This document shows, piece by piece, positions 18,573 through 25,763 of a stretch of DNA of 38,052 nt (the stretch's first letter is position 1; every line of letters begins with the position of its first letter). The stretch is from Bacteroidota bacterium. GTDB lineage: Bacteria; Bacteroidota; Bacteroidia; Bacteroidales; GCA-2748055. A program made the position numbers and the translations under genes. The notes beneath the pieces are model-generated. The model worked only from the letters and a program-made list of their open reading frames with translations, made no database searches and was not told where the DNA came from. The stretch lies in the NCBI GenBank assembly GCA_030637895.1, contig DAOWFP010000066.1:1-38052 (forward strand). The letters are read 5' to 3'.

Positions 18573-19730
18573 TTATGCTTTAGAGGTTCGGGTCGCGATG
18601 TACAGAATATATATCATGCAGAGACCGGGGACAATAAATCCGGCCATCAGACCTGCCATGTCTGCAACCACACCAAACAGGATGGGTACAAAGGCTCCTC
18701 CAATAATAGCTGTTACCATAAGGCCCGAAATTTCATTGCTTCTGTCAGGGTAGGCATCCACAGTAATGGAAAATATGAGTGGGAAAATATTTGCAAAACC
18801 CAGCCCGATGATGGCGATAAATACAAAGGCCAGCACCTCACTTGAGGCAATAAAGAGACCAGCAATACCTAAAATGGAAAGGATGCTGGTAATAATCAGG
18901 AACCTCTTAGGTGATAACCAGTTCAGAATCACACCGCCTAAAAACCTTCCGGTCATCAGGGACAAAAAGAAAAACAGGGTGCCAAACAATCCCTTTTCTT
19001 TGATATCGAAGTCAAATTTCGCTTCTAGAAAGTTAGGGAGTTTCGCACTCATGCTCACCTCGGAGCCCACGTAGAGAAAAATGCCAATGACCATGAGCAG
19101 TATATAGGGATTCTTCAACAGTCCTAAACATGATTTCAGTGTGGCCGGCTTTTCAGGAGTGGCCTTTTCTTCGATGCGAGTGACTAACAATATAACTACA
19201 ACCAGTAGCATCACCCCTCCATAGATCGGAAACAGTAATTTCCAGTCCAATCCCCAATAACGTGCAGCCAGAATGGGGATCAGTGAACCCGACAGGGAGC
19301 CAATGGCCTTCACAAACTGTCCGAAGCTTAGGTTCCTGGAATATTTCCCTTCTGGCGAAACATCCCGCATTATTGGATTCCCTGCTACCTGAAGCATTGT
19401 GGCTCCGGTACCCAGAAAAAGAAGACCTCCCAGAATTAGTATAAAGGATTCATAATTTCCAATGATGGGCAGGATCATTCCCACCAGTGCTGCAAACAAG
19501 CCCATCATCAGCACATGCTTCCTTCCCTTCCGGTCCTGGTACAAACCCATTGGAATGGAGAGTAAGCCAAACATAATGAAGGCCATGAAGGTTACCAGCC
19601 CGGCCTGAAAATTATTCAGGGCGAAATCTGATTGCAGTTGGCTGGTCAGGGGTCCGGATACATCTCCAAAACCCATCACCAGGAAAGCCAGAAATATGGG
19701 CGTCGATTTAAACATGTTGTTCTTTGTCAT
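18573..19730 (-). CDS. FHS-type MFS sugar:proton symporter
   Basis: The 385-residue protein is almost entirely hydrophobic, with about 12 predicted membrane helices. It has an MFS loop between helices 2 and 3 (MGLYQDRKGRKHVL) and the Gln-Val-Ala-Gly-Asn-Pro stretch (LQVAGNPIMRD) characteristic of the fucose/galactose/glucose:H+ symporter group. FLYVGSEVSMSAKLP in helix 7 also fits that group. It brings free monosaccharide across the inner membrane. It is the first gene of its operon and is divergent from the regulator across a 202-bp spacer that carries a regulon promoter. Its presence instead of SusC/SusD suggests that saccharification to monosaccharides happens outside the cytoplasm. Confidence 0.92.
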   Translation of the reverse strand: MTKNNMFKSTPIFLAFLVMGFGDVSGPLTSQLQSDFALNNFQAGLVTFMAFIMFGLLSIPMGLYQDRKGRKHVLMMGLFAALVGMILPIIGNYESFILILGGLLFLGTGATMLQVAGNPIMRDVSPEGKYSRNLSFGQFVKAIGSLSGSLIPILAARYWGLDWKLLFPIYGGVMLLVVVILLVTRIEEKATPEKPATLKSCLGLLKNPYILLMVIGIFLYVGSEVSMSAKLPNFLEAKFDFDIKEKGLFGTLFFFLSLMTGRFLGGVILNWLSPKRFLIITSILSILGIAGLFIASSEVLAFVFIAIIGLGFANIFPLIFSITVDAYPDRSNEISGLMVTAIIGGAFVPILFGVVADMAGLMAGFIVPGLCMIYILYIATRTSKA

Positions 19731-19766
19731 AGCTCAAATTGGTCGGTTCGAAAAAAGAATTTTTGT

Positions 19767-19811
19767 TTAATATAGCATCATTGCTGAAAAAAAACATTAA
19801 TTAATTCTTAA
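19767..19811 (-). promoter_or_regulatory. Regulon promoter/operator of the transporter operon
   Basis: TTAA lies at 19811-19808 and 19800-19797 on the minus strand (11-bp period). The -7-like box TATATTAA starts at 19774, exactly 26 bp downstream of the second TTAA. Predicted transcription from about 19760 leaves a leader of about 30 nt before the MFS start at 19730. TTAA is its own complement, so the same bases could serve the divergent regulator gene. The remainder of 19731-19932 is AT-rich with no gene apart from a possible 13-codon leader. Confidence 0.68.
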
Positions 19812-19834
19812 AAAGATCAAACAAAATATATTTC
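19801..19834 (+). promoter_or_regulatory. Possible plus-strand promoter for the regulator gene
   Basis: On the plus strand a TTAA at 19801-19804 is followed, with the same 26-bp register as the other sites, by TATATTTC at 19827-19834. The second TTAA expected 11 bp further upstream is missing; TTAA at 19797 and 19808 are out of register. If used, it would place a 5' leader of about 95 nt ahead of the regulator and mean autoregulation. This is a weak call from position and box only. Confidence 0.25.
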
Positions 19835-19894
19835 CATGTGTTGAAAGCACTAACTTGTTTTTCTAATATAATTCATACATCTTCGCAACAAGCT

Positions 19895-19936
19895 ATGGAT
19901 AAATTTTTTGCCTATTCACAAGTTCTCAGCGGGTGA
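19895..19936 (+). CDS. Possible 13-codon leader peptide overlapping the regulator start
   Basis: An ATG at 19895 opens a 13-codon frame (MDKFFAYSQVLSG) whose TGA overlaps the GTG start of the regulator (GTGA at 19933-19936). Stop-start overlap of this form is typical of translational coupling and would explain a non-ATG start without an evident ribosome-binding site. No strong ribosome-binding site precedes it either. It may be chance; homologous loci would have to keep it. Confidence 0.2.
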   Translation: MDKFFAYSQVLSG

Positions 19937-22458
19937 CCTATAATACAAAAACAAAGAATAGCTTATTGAGTCGGATATTATGGCTATTCCTACTCGCCTT
20001 CATGCACTTATGCACCATTGTTGAAGGACAGTATTATGGAATGAAGTTTGCCGGTATTGAACATTCTCTTGATCAGCGATCAGGTCTTAATCTTACTCCG
20101 GAGCATTCTCTTAATTTCAAGGGCAATCTGGATCTGGAGTTTTACCTTCGTTTTGAAGCGGATCATGAATCCTACTTTGGTTACATCTTTCGACTCATTC
20201 TCGGAGATAAGAACATCGACTTAATTCATGGTGTCGTCCCCGGTAATCCCAATAACTTCGAATTGATCCTCGATGGGAAAACCAGTGATATCGCTTTTAA
20301 GGTTCCTCTTGATGATCTAAGAAAAGGCTGGTTAAAAATCAGGCTGGAGCTAAATTTCGAAGAGGGTCAGATTACCTTCTATTACAATGACATAGCTCTG
20401 GTGGAAGATCTAGACGCCTATGATCCTAGAAGTGGTTTTCGATTGATGTTTGGGGCCAACTCATTTGGTAACTTTTCATCCACAGATGTTCCAAATATGA
20501 TTATCCGGGACGTGCAGGTGAAAAGTGGGAAAAACACCAGGATAATCTGGCCCCTGGATGAAACTGGTGGTATTATCGCCCATTCCTTTCCCGGGGGAAA
20601 TAATGGAATTGCAGTCAATCCGGAATGGTTATTGAAATACCATAATACCTGGGACCAGAGGTTGAGCAAGCAGATATCCGGAGAAGTAAAGACAGCCTTT
20701 GATTCCAAAAACGATGATCTTTATTTACTCACTACGGATTCTCTCCATATATATAATATAGCGGATGATTCCATAAGAAGCTTAGCTCTGGGATTAGCTT
20801 ACCCCCTTGAAAGTTCCACCCAAATTATCTTTGACACCTCCTCCAATAATCTATTGATGTACTCCCTGGATTATAATTTTATAGCCACTTTTGATTGGGA
20901 GACAAGGATGTGGGACACATATGATACGGGTCCAAGAGATATTACAGTCTACTGGCACCACAGCCGTTTTATTGATCAGGATGGATCGCTTATTGCCTTC
21001 GGTGGCTATGGGCAGTATACCTTTAAAAATTCGGTATTTCTCTGGAATCCCGAAAAGAGTCGTTTCGATAGCATTAGTTACCAGGGAGACTTTCTTCCCA
21101 GGTATCTTGCAGGGGCAGGCTATAATCCCGGCGATAGTCTTTTCTATTTAATAGGTGGCTACGGTAGTGAAAGCGGAAAACAATCTGAGAGTCCGGACTA
21201 CTATTATGAGTTGATCCGTTTCTCCCCGGACGACAGAGCTTTTTCCAATGTGCATAAGTTCGAGGATACAGAGGCCGGATTCTGCTTTGCTAATTCCATT
21301 GTTTTTGATGATGCCAACAATCTTTATGCGCTTTATTTTCCCAAATATCAATTTGACAACCAGCTCCAGTTAATCAAGGTCTCACCTGAGAATCCTGAAA
21401 TTTTTGAGCTGGGGAACGCCATTGATTTCAGTTTTCTGGATATAAACTCAAGTGCTGATCTTTATTACAGCCAGAGATCCGGTTCCCTCCTGGCATTATC
21501 ATCCTACACTTCAGATGGCACCACTCAGGTCTCTATTAATACCATTGCATTTCCACCGCAAAGTTTTTCGACAAAAACTGTAGCAGAGCAAAAACGAAAC
21601 CCTGGTATTGTTAAATACTTTTTGATTGCAGTCCTGGTGTTTGTAGCCAGCTACCTGATTAGTCTTCTAAGGAAAAAGGGGAAGTCTTCAAAAAGAAAAA
21701 CTATTTCTACCCACAGGGAAGGAGCTCCAACAACCAGGGCGAACTCCATCATCCTATTCGGGGGATTCCAGGTAATAGACAAAGCCGGGAACGATATCAC
21801 AGGTCAGTTTACCCCCCTGCCGAAGAAATTATTTCTGTTCATTCTTCTGCACTCCTTGCGAAACGATAAAGGGGTCTCATCCAACACCCTTTATGAAACC
21901 TTCTGGTTTGAAAAAGCAGTGGAAAGTGCCAGAAATAACAGGGCTGTGAATATCGTAAAATTGAAATCCCTGCTCGACAGTCTTGATTCTGCTGCCATCT
22001 CAAAAGCTACCGGTTACTGGAAATTCAATTTTGACCCTGCTGCGATATCTATAGACTATTTTGAATACCTGCAACTTGTCAGCCAGACAAAGGAAACAAC
22101 AAGGGAGCAAGTTGTTCGTCTTCTGGCTATTATTGAAAACAATCCCTTTTTAAACAATACAAATGCTGATTGGCTCGACCCCTTCAAATCTGAAGTATCC
22201 AATGCCATCATTGACACCTTATTCAGGTATATCCATAACGCTGATGATGATCCAGAGTTTCTGCTGCACCTGACCAAATGCATTTTTCAATGTGATATCG
22301 TTAGTGAAGAAGCACTTAAGATCCAGTTGCGCTTGCTCATCAAGCAAGGCAAGCACAGCCTGGCACAGAAAGCTTACTCGATTTTTCTTAAGGAGTACGA
22401 AACGCTTTATAATGAAGCCTACGGTTTAAGCTTTAAACAGCTTATTGGCGAGGAGTAG
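19933..22458 (+). CDS. Membrane-spanning SARP-like transcription activator with LamG/Kelch-like sensor
   Basis: The 841-residue product has a signal/anchor segment (about 13-32). A LamG/concanavalin-like domain follows (about 35-205), then a beta-propeller region with Kelch-like strands (about 235-545, IAFGGYG at 354-360 and YLIGGYG at 405-411). One membrane helix (about 559-580) is followed by a basic stop-transfer, KKGKSSKRK. The cytoplasmic part has a SARP/OmpR-type winged helix (about 605-710; PLPKKLFLFILLHSL and SARNNRAVNIVKLKSLLD) and a helical BTAD-like tail (about 711-841). It should sense a glycan in the periplasm and switch transcription directly. The start is GTG at 19933, with an in-frame stop at 19900 upstream; TTG at 19966 is an alternative, and the first in-frame ATG (Met24) would spoil the signal. 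It is divergent from the transporter operon and flanked by regulon promoters. Confidence 0.83.
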   Translation: MTYNTKTKNSLLSRILWLFLLAFMHLCTIVEGQYYGMKFAGIEHSLDQRSGLNLTPEHSLNFKGNLDLEFYLRFEADHESYFGYIFRLILGDKNIDLIHGVVPGNPNNFELILDGKTSDIAFKVPLDDLRKGWLKIRLELNFEEGQITFYYNDIALVEDLDAYDPRSGFRLMFGANSFGNFSSTDVPNMIIRDVQVKSGKNTRIIWPLDETGGIIAHSFPGGNNGIAVNPEWLLKYHNTWDQRLSKQISGEVKTAFDSKNDDLYLLTTDSLHIYNIADDSIRSLALGLAYPLESSTQIIFDTSSNNLLMYSLDYNFIATFDWETRMWDTYDTGPRDITVYWHHSRFIDQDGSLIAFGGYGQYTFKNSVFLWNPEKSRFDSISYQGDFLPRYLAGAGYNPGDSLFYLIGGYGSESGKQSESPDYYYELIRFSPDDRAFSNVHKFEDTEAGFCFANSIVFDDANNLYALYFPKYQFDNQLQLIKVSPENPEIFELGNAIDFSFLDINSSADLYYSQRSGSLLALSSYTSDGTTQVSINTIAFPPQSFSTKTVAEQKRNPGIVKYFLIAVLVFVASYLISLLRKKGKSSKRKTISTHREGAPTTRANSIILFGGFQVIDKAGNDITGQFTPLPKKLFLFILLHSLRNDKGVSSNTLYETFWFEKAVESARNNRAVNIVKLKSLLDSLDSAAISKATGYWKFNFDPAAISIDYFEYLQLVSQTKETTREQVVRLLAIIENNPFLNNTNADWLDPFKSEVSNAIIDTLFRYIHNADDDPEFLLHLTKCIFQCDIVSEEALKIQLRLLIKQGKHSLAQKAYSIFLKEYETLYNEAYGLSFKQLIGEE

Positions 22459-22467
22459 TAACACCCT

Positions 22468-22501
22468 AAAAAAAGAGAGTGTACCTTTTGATACACCCTC
22501 T
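22468..22501 (-). terminator. Intrinsic terminator, minus strand
   Basis: Read on the minus strand, AGAGGGTGTA pairs with TACACTCTCT over 10 bp (one G-U wobble) around the loop TCAAAAGG and runs into seven T residues. On the plus strand the stem has an A-C mismatch and no T-run, so the orientation is minus. It ends 10 bp short of the regulator stop codon, closing transcripts that arrive from the GH92 gene at 22629-24926 or from the promoter at 22564-22608. Confidence 0.8.
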
Positions 22502-22557
22502 AAACCTGAAATACTTCAACTAACTAAATTACTACTAAAAAACTACTTGCGTTATTC
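22468..22557 (-). ncRNA. Predicted small RNA controlled by the glycan regulon
   Basis: A complete regulon-type promoter (22564-22608) points into a stretch of about 90 nt that has no ATG and no usable frame, and that ends in a strong intrinsic terminator. A small hairpin (TGAA-GTAT-TTCA) lies between about 22506 and 22517, upstream of the terminator stem. If regulator mRNA reads through its 3' end, this RNA would be its perfect antisense there; it could also act elsewhere. The alternative is that this is only the 3' untranslated tail of the GH92 gene plus an incidental promoter-like sequence. The rest of 22459-22628 shows no gene. Confidence 0.42.
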
Positions 22558-22563
22558 TGGGTG

Positions 22564-22608
22564 CTAATATATAGCTGGATAAATAAAAAATTATTAATAA
22601 TACCTTAA
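22564..22608 (-). promoter_or_regulatory. Regulon promoter/operator with no downstream ORF
   Basis: On the minus strand TTAA is at 22608-22605 and 22597-22594 (11-bp period), and TATATTAG starts at 22571, exactly 26 bp after the start of the second TTAA. The -7-like box is identical in sequence to the one upstream of GH78. The site lies between the 3' ends of the convergent regulator and GH92 genes, so it cannot serve an ordinary downstream gene. It faces a terminator about 65-100 bp away. Confidence 0.6.
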
Positions 22609-22628
22609 TACAGTAATTAATTTCGTTT

Positions 22629-24926
22629 TTATTCCCAGAACACTCTTTTTTCTGGTCCCATTATGAATGTAATGGTGGCACCTGCCTCAATATCAGCGTG
22701 ATTAATATATGGTTCCTCTAGCTTAACTCCATTTAGTTGAACCTCCTGTACATATGGATTGGCTTCTGATCTGTTCCTGGCGATAACACTAAAAATCTTC
22801 CCATTGGCCATATCAATTTCCACCCTGTCAAAGGAGGGGCGCCCTATAGAGTAACGAACATCACCCGGACATACAGGATAAAAGCCAATGGAATTCAGAA
22901 TGTACCAGGCAGACATCTGTCCGCAATCCTCATTCCCCACAATTCCATCAGGTTTATCTGTGTAGAACTGCTCCAGGATCTCTGAGACAAGCTCCTGTGT
23001 TCTCCAGGGCTGATCCACGTAGTTATAAAGGTAGGCGATATGGTGACTGGGCTCATTTCCATGTGCATACTGTCCAATCAGGCCTGTAATATCCACACTT
23101 TTCTCTTCCCCAAGAACTTCTGAGGTAATGCTAAAGAGCGAATCAAGTTTAATGATAAATGACTCTGGCCCTCCCATCAGATCAATCAGCCCGTAAACAT
23201 CATGCGGTACATACCAGGTCCATTGCCATGCATTTCCCTCAACATAGGGTGTTGCCCAATGGGCCGAGTACCTTGGATGAAAGGGCTCCAACCAGCTTCC
23301 ATCCAGATTCTTACCACGCATAAAGCCAAGCTCTGGATCAAAATAGGTGGAGTAGCGCTTTGACTTTGCGAAGAACTCCTCGGCTAAATCCTCTTCACCC
23401 ATTTCTTTTGCCATGCTTGCTATGGCCCAGTAGTTATAAGCGAATTCCAATGCCTTTGATACAGAAGAATGCTCCAGATCGCATGGAATGAAGCCATATT
23501 TTTCCTCAAATAACTTCGCTTCCGGCATCAGGTTCCCCCAGGCCTCCTCAGAGGGATAGTTGATCTCTTTAATGGTGTCATAAGCCACTGAATGAACGAT
23601 TGCTTCAAGTGCCTTCTCCGCATCAAAGTTGCGATGGCCCTTCATATAGGCATCAACGATTACCGAAACCGCATGTGATCCGATCATGGTTCCTGTATAG
23701 TTGGAAGCCAATCCCCACATGGGTAATATTCCGCCTTCATCGTATTTCCGCAGGAGAGCCCTGATTAGCTCCTGGTTGTAATCCTGGTTCAGTATGGTAA
23801 ACAAGGGATGAAGCGCACGGTGGGTATCCCACAAGGAAAATACTGTATAATTGGGGCTGCTGGAGTAATGAATCTGCTGATCCATGCCCCGGTAGGTCCC
23901 ATCCACATCAGAATAGATCCCCGGGTATATGGAACTATGGTACAGGGCAGTATAAAAGGTCCTTTTCTCACTCAGGTCATTTGTCTCTATCCGTACTTTT
24001 GACAGCTCCTTCTCCCAGATCCTCTCCGCCTGGCTGCTGATGTAATCGAAATCCCATCCATTTAACTCCTGGTTCAGGTTCTTTGCCGATCCTTCATAAC
24101 TAACTGCACTAAGTCCAATCTTTGCAATAACCTGCTCCCCTTCTTCCGTATGAAATTTTAATTTAAGCTTCGCATTCTTACCTGATACACTTGTACTGCC
24201 CTCCTGCAGCTCATTGTCCAGGTATAACTCGGCATCAAAGGGTTTTGAAAATTTCGCAGTAAAATAGACATAATGATTCTTCGCCCACCCGGAAGTCACT
24301 TTCAGGCCCTGGATCTCTTGCTTATTAAGTATTTTAATCTCGTGAAGAGGGTTTTCATGACCATGAATGGTATGTGTTAGATCTATCAGAATTCCAGCAT
24401 TCTCTGCTTCAGGAAAAGTATAGCGGTGCATTCCCGTATGGTAAGTCGAGCTTAATTCAACTCCTACATTATAATCTGTTAGCTCAACGCTGTAGTAGCC
24501 AGGTCGGGCACTTTCCTTCTCTTTGTTAAATCTTGATCTGTATCCTGAATCGATCTGATCTTCAGAACCTGCATCCAGGGAAACTTCCCCGGTATAAGGC
24601 ATAAATAAAATATCTCCATAGTCTCCAATTCCGGTTCCACTCAGATGGGTATGGCTGAAACCAAGGATGGAAGAGTCTGAGTAGTGATAACCGGCGCAGG
24701 CATCCCAGCCAAGGGTACGTGTATCAGGACTAAGTTGTACCATACCAAAGGGAAGTGTGGCACCGGGAAATGTATGTCCATGGAAATCAGTACCGATAAA
24801 AGGGTCTACATAAGCAACGAATTCTGCACGATTCCGGCTTTTTATTATGGGCCCGCCACAGGCAAAAACGATAAGCGCAAATAGCGTGATGAGGAAAAGT
24901 GGACTTTTGAATCCTATCGTTGTCAT
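22629..24926 (-). CDS. Canonical GH92 alpha-mannosidase, probable lipoprotein
   Basis: This 765-residue enzyme carries the full set of classical GH92 motifs: VDPFIGTDFHGHTFPGA (40-56) and PFGMVQLSPDTR (59-70) in the N-domain, and GWDACAGYHYSD (73-84). It also has LWDTHRALHPL (365-375), YVEGNAWQWTW (561-571) with acid Glu563, and GIVGNEDCGQMSAWY (661-675) with the base aspartates. These enzymes use calcium to distort mannose and release it from alpha-linked mannosides with inversion. The signal sequence ends in a probable lipobox at Cys23 (FACGG; Phe at -2 is unusual). It stands alone, convergent with the regulator, and has its own regulon promoter. The linkage (1,2, 1,3 or other) is not settled by the sequence. 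Confidence 0.95.
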   Translation of the reverse strand: MTTIGFKSPLFLITLFALIVFACGGPIIKSRNRAEFVAYVDPFIGTDFHGHTFPGATLPFGMVQLSPDTRTLGWDACAGYHYSDSSILGFSHTHLSGTGIGDYGDILFMPYTGEVSLDAGSEDQIDSGYRSRFNKEKESARPGYYSVELTDYNVGVELSSTYHTGMHRYTFPEAENAGILIDLTHTIHGHENPLHEIKILNKQEIQGLKVTSGWAKNHYVYFTAKFSKPFDAELYLDNELQEGSTSVSGKNAKLKLKFHTEEGEQVIAKIGLSAVSYEGSAKNLNQELNGWDFDYISSQAERIWEKELSKVRIETNDLSEKRTFYTALYHSSIYPGIYSDVDGTYRGMDQQIHYSSSPNYTVFSLWDTHRALHPLFTILNQDYNQELIRALLRKYDEGGILPMWGLASNYTGTMIGSHAVSVIVDAYMKGHRNFDAEKALEAIVHSVAYDTIKEINYPSEEAWGNLMPEAKLFEEKYGFIPCDLEHSSVSKALEFAYNYWAIASMAKEMGEEDLAEEFFAKSKRYSTYFDPELGFMRGKNLDGSWLEPFHPRYSAHWATPYVEGNAWQWTWYVPHDVYGLIDLMGGPESFIIKLDSLFSITSEVLGEEKSVDITGLIGQYAHGNEPSHHIAYLYNYVDQPWRTQELVSEILEQFYTDKPDGIVGNEDCGQMSAWYILNSIGFYPVCPGDVRYSIGRPSFDRVEIDMANGKIFSVIARNRSEANPYVQEVQLNGVKLEEPYINHADIEAGATITFIMGPEKRVFWE

Positions 24927-24948
24927 GCCTTCTAAATTCTAATTAGGC

Positions 24949-24993
24949 ATAAAATAAGATTGGCAACTTAATTTTCGATTAACAAATGATTAA
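24949..24993 (-). promoter_or_regulatory. Regulon promoter/operator of the canonical GH92 gene
   Basis: Three TTAA repeats run on the minus strand at 24993-24990, 24982-24979 and 24971-24968 with exact 11-bp period. The -7-like box TATTTTAT starts at 24956, 26 bp after the start of the middle TTAA. Transcription would begin near 24942, giving a leader of about 16 nt with AGAAGG just before the ATG at 24926. The first repeat lies directly behind the stop codon of the SGNH hydrolase gene. Confidence 0.66.
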
Positions 24994-24994
24994 T

Positions 24995-25717
24995 TTACCG
25001 GGAATCCAATAATTTTGTAGTTGAACTCACTAATTTACTGATAATTTCCCCCACCCATTCCCTGTATTGCTCTCCACTGGGGTGCAATCCGTCTTCGGCC
25101 ACCAGTCCAGGCTCACTTAGCCCCCTCCTGGATATGGGTGTGATATCTAAGCAGGCAATGTCAAATTCAGCTGCTATCCTTTTATTAATCTCGTTATAGG
25201 CATCTATTTCTCTGCTTATGGTCTTGTCCCTTTTCCCAAAGGGTGTAAAGGCATAATCGGGAATAGAGAGTATAAACACTCGGGAGGAATCCTGGGCGAC
25301 AAGCTCCAGAGCCTTATCGATGATTTGCCGCAACTCAGGTTCATAGATATTGATATCCAGGCCCTGGTACTGATTATTTACGCCAATAAGGATGGATACC
25401 AGGTTATAGCTTATATTCCTGTCAAGATCCTTATTAAAACCATTTAATAGATCTGAGGTGGTCCATCCTGTAACTGCAATGTAATCAGGATCCTTTGCTT
25501 TTATACCCTTACTCCTGAGAGCAGCTATAAACTGATATGGCCATCGCTGTTCAGGCTTCACACTCTCTCCAATGGTATAAGAGTCACCCAGTGCCAGCAT
25601 TCGAACCTCCTGCGAAATTGTAATTTCCTGTGACAGAATTTGCATATTCATAGCTAAAAGAATTATATACAGAAAAAGATTTTTTAGAGCTAAACTTTTT
25701 TTAAATATTCGTCTCAT
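24995..25717 (-). CDS. Secreted SGNH/GDSL hydrolase (putative carbohydrate esterase)
   Basis: The 240-residue product begins MRRIFKK... with a signal peptide ending near ILSQ; the upstream extension to 25765 was rejected because it would bury that signal. Block I is LALGDSYT (42-48, nucleophile Ser46), block III is IGVNNQY (111-117, Asn114), and block V is DGLHPSGEQY (209-218, Asp209 and His212). The block II Gly is plausible in AVTGWTTSDLL. SGNH enzymes of this type often remove acetyl groups from glycans or act as lysophospholipase/thioesterase-like esterases. It is divergent from the DUF1080 gene with only 46 bp between start codons, and is followed by the GH92 promoter. An esterase role on the glycan is inferred from location. 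Confidence 0.88.
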   Translation of the reverse strand: MRRIFKKSLALKNLFLYIILLAMNMQILSQEITISQEVRMLALGDSYTIGESVKPEQRWPYQFIAALRSKGIKAKDPDYIAVTGWTTSDLLNGFNKDLDRNISYNLVSILIGVNNQYQGLDINIYEPELRQIIDKALELVAQDSSRVFILSIPDYAFTPFGKRDKTISREIDAYNEINKRIAAEFDIACLDITPISRRGLSEPGLVAEDGLHPSGEQYREWVGEIISKLVSSTTKLLDSR

Positions 25718-25763
25718 GCTTAGTTGTTTTGTACATTCGTATGATATAATAATAAAAACAATC

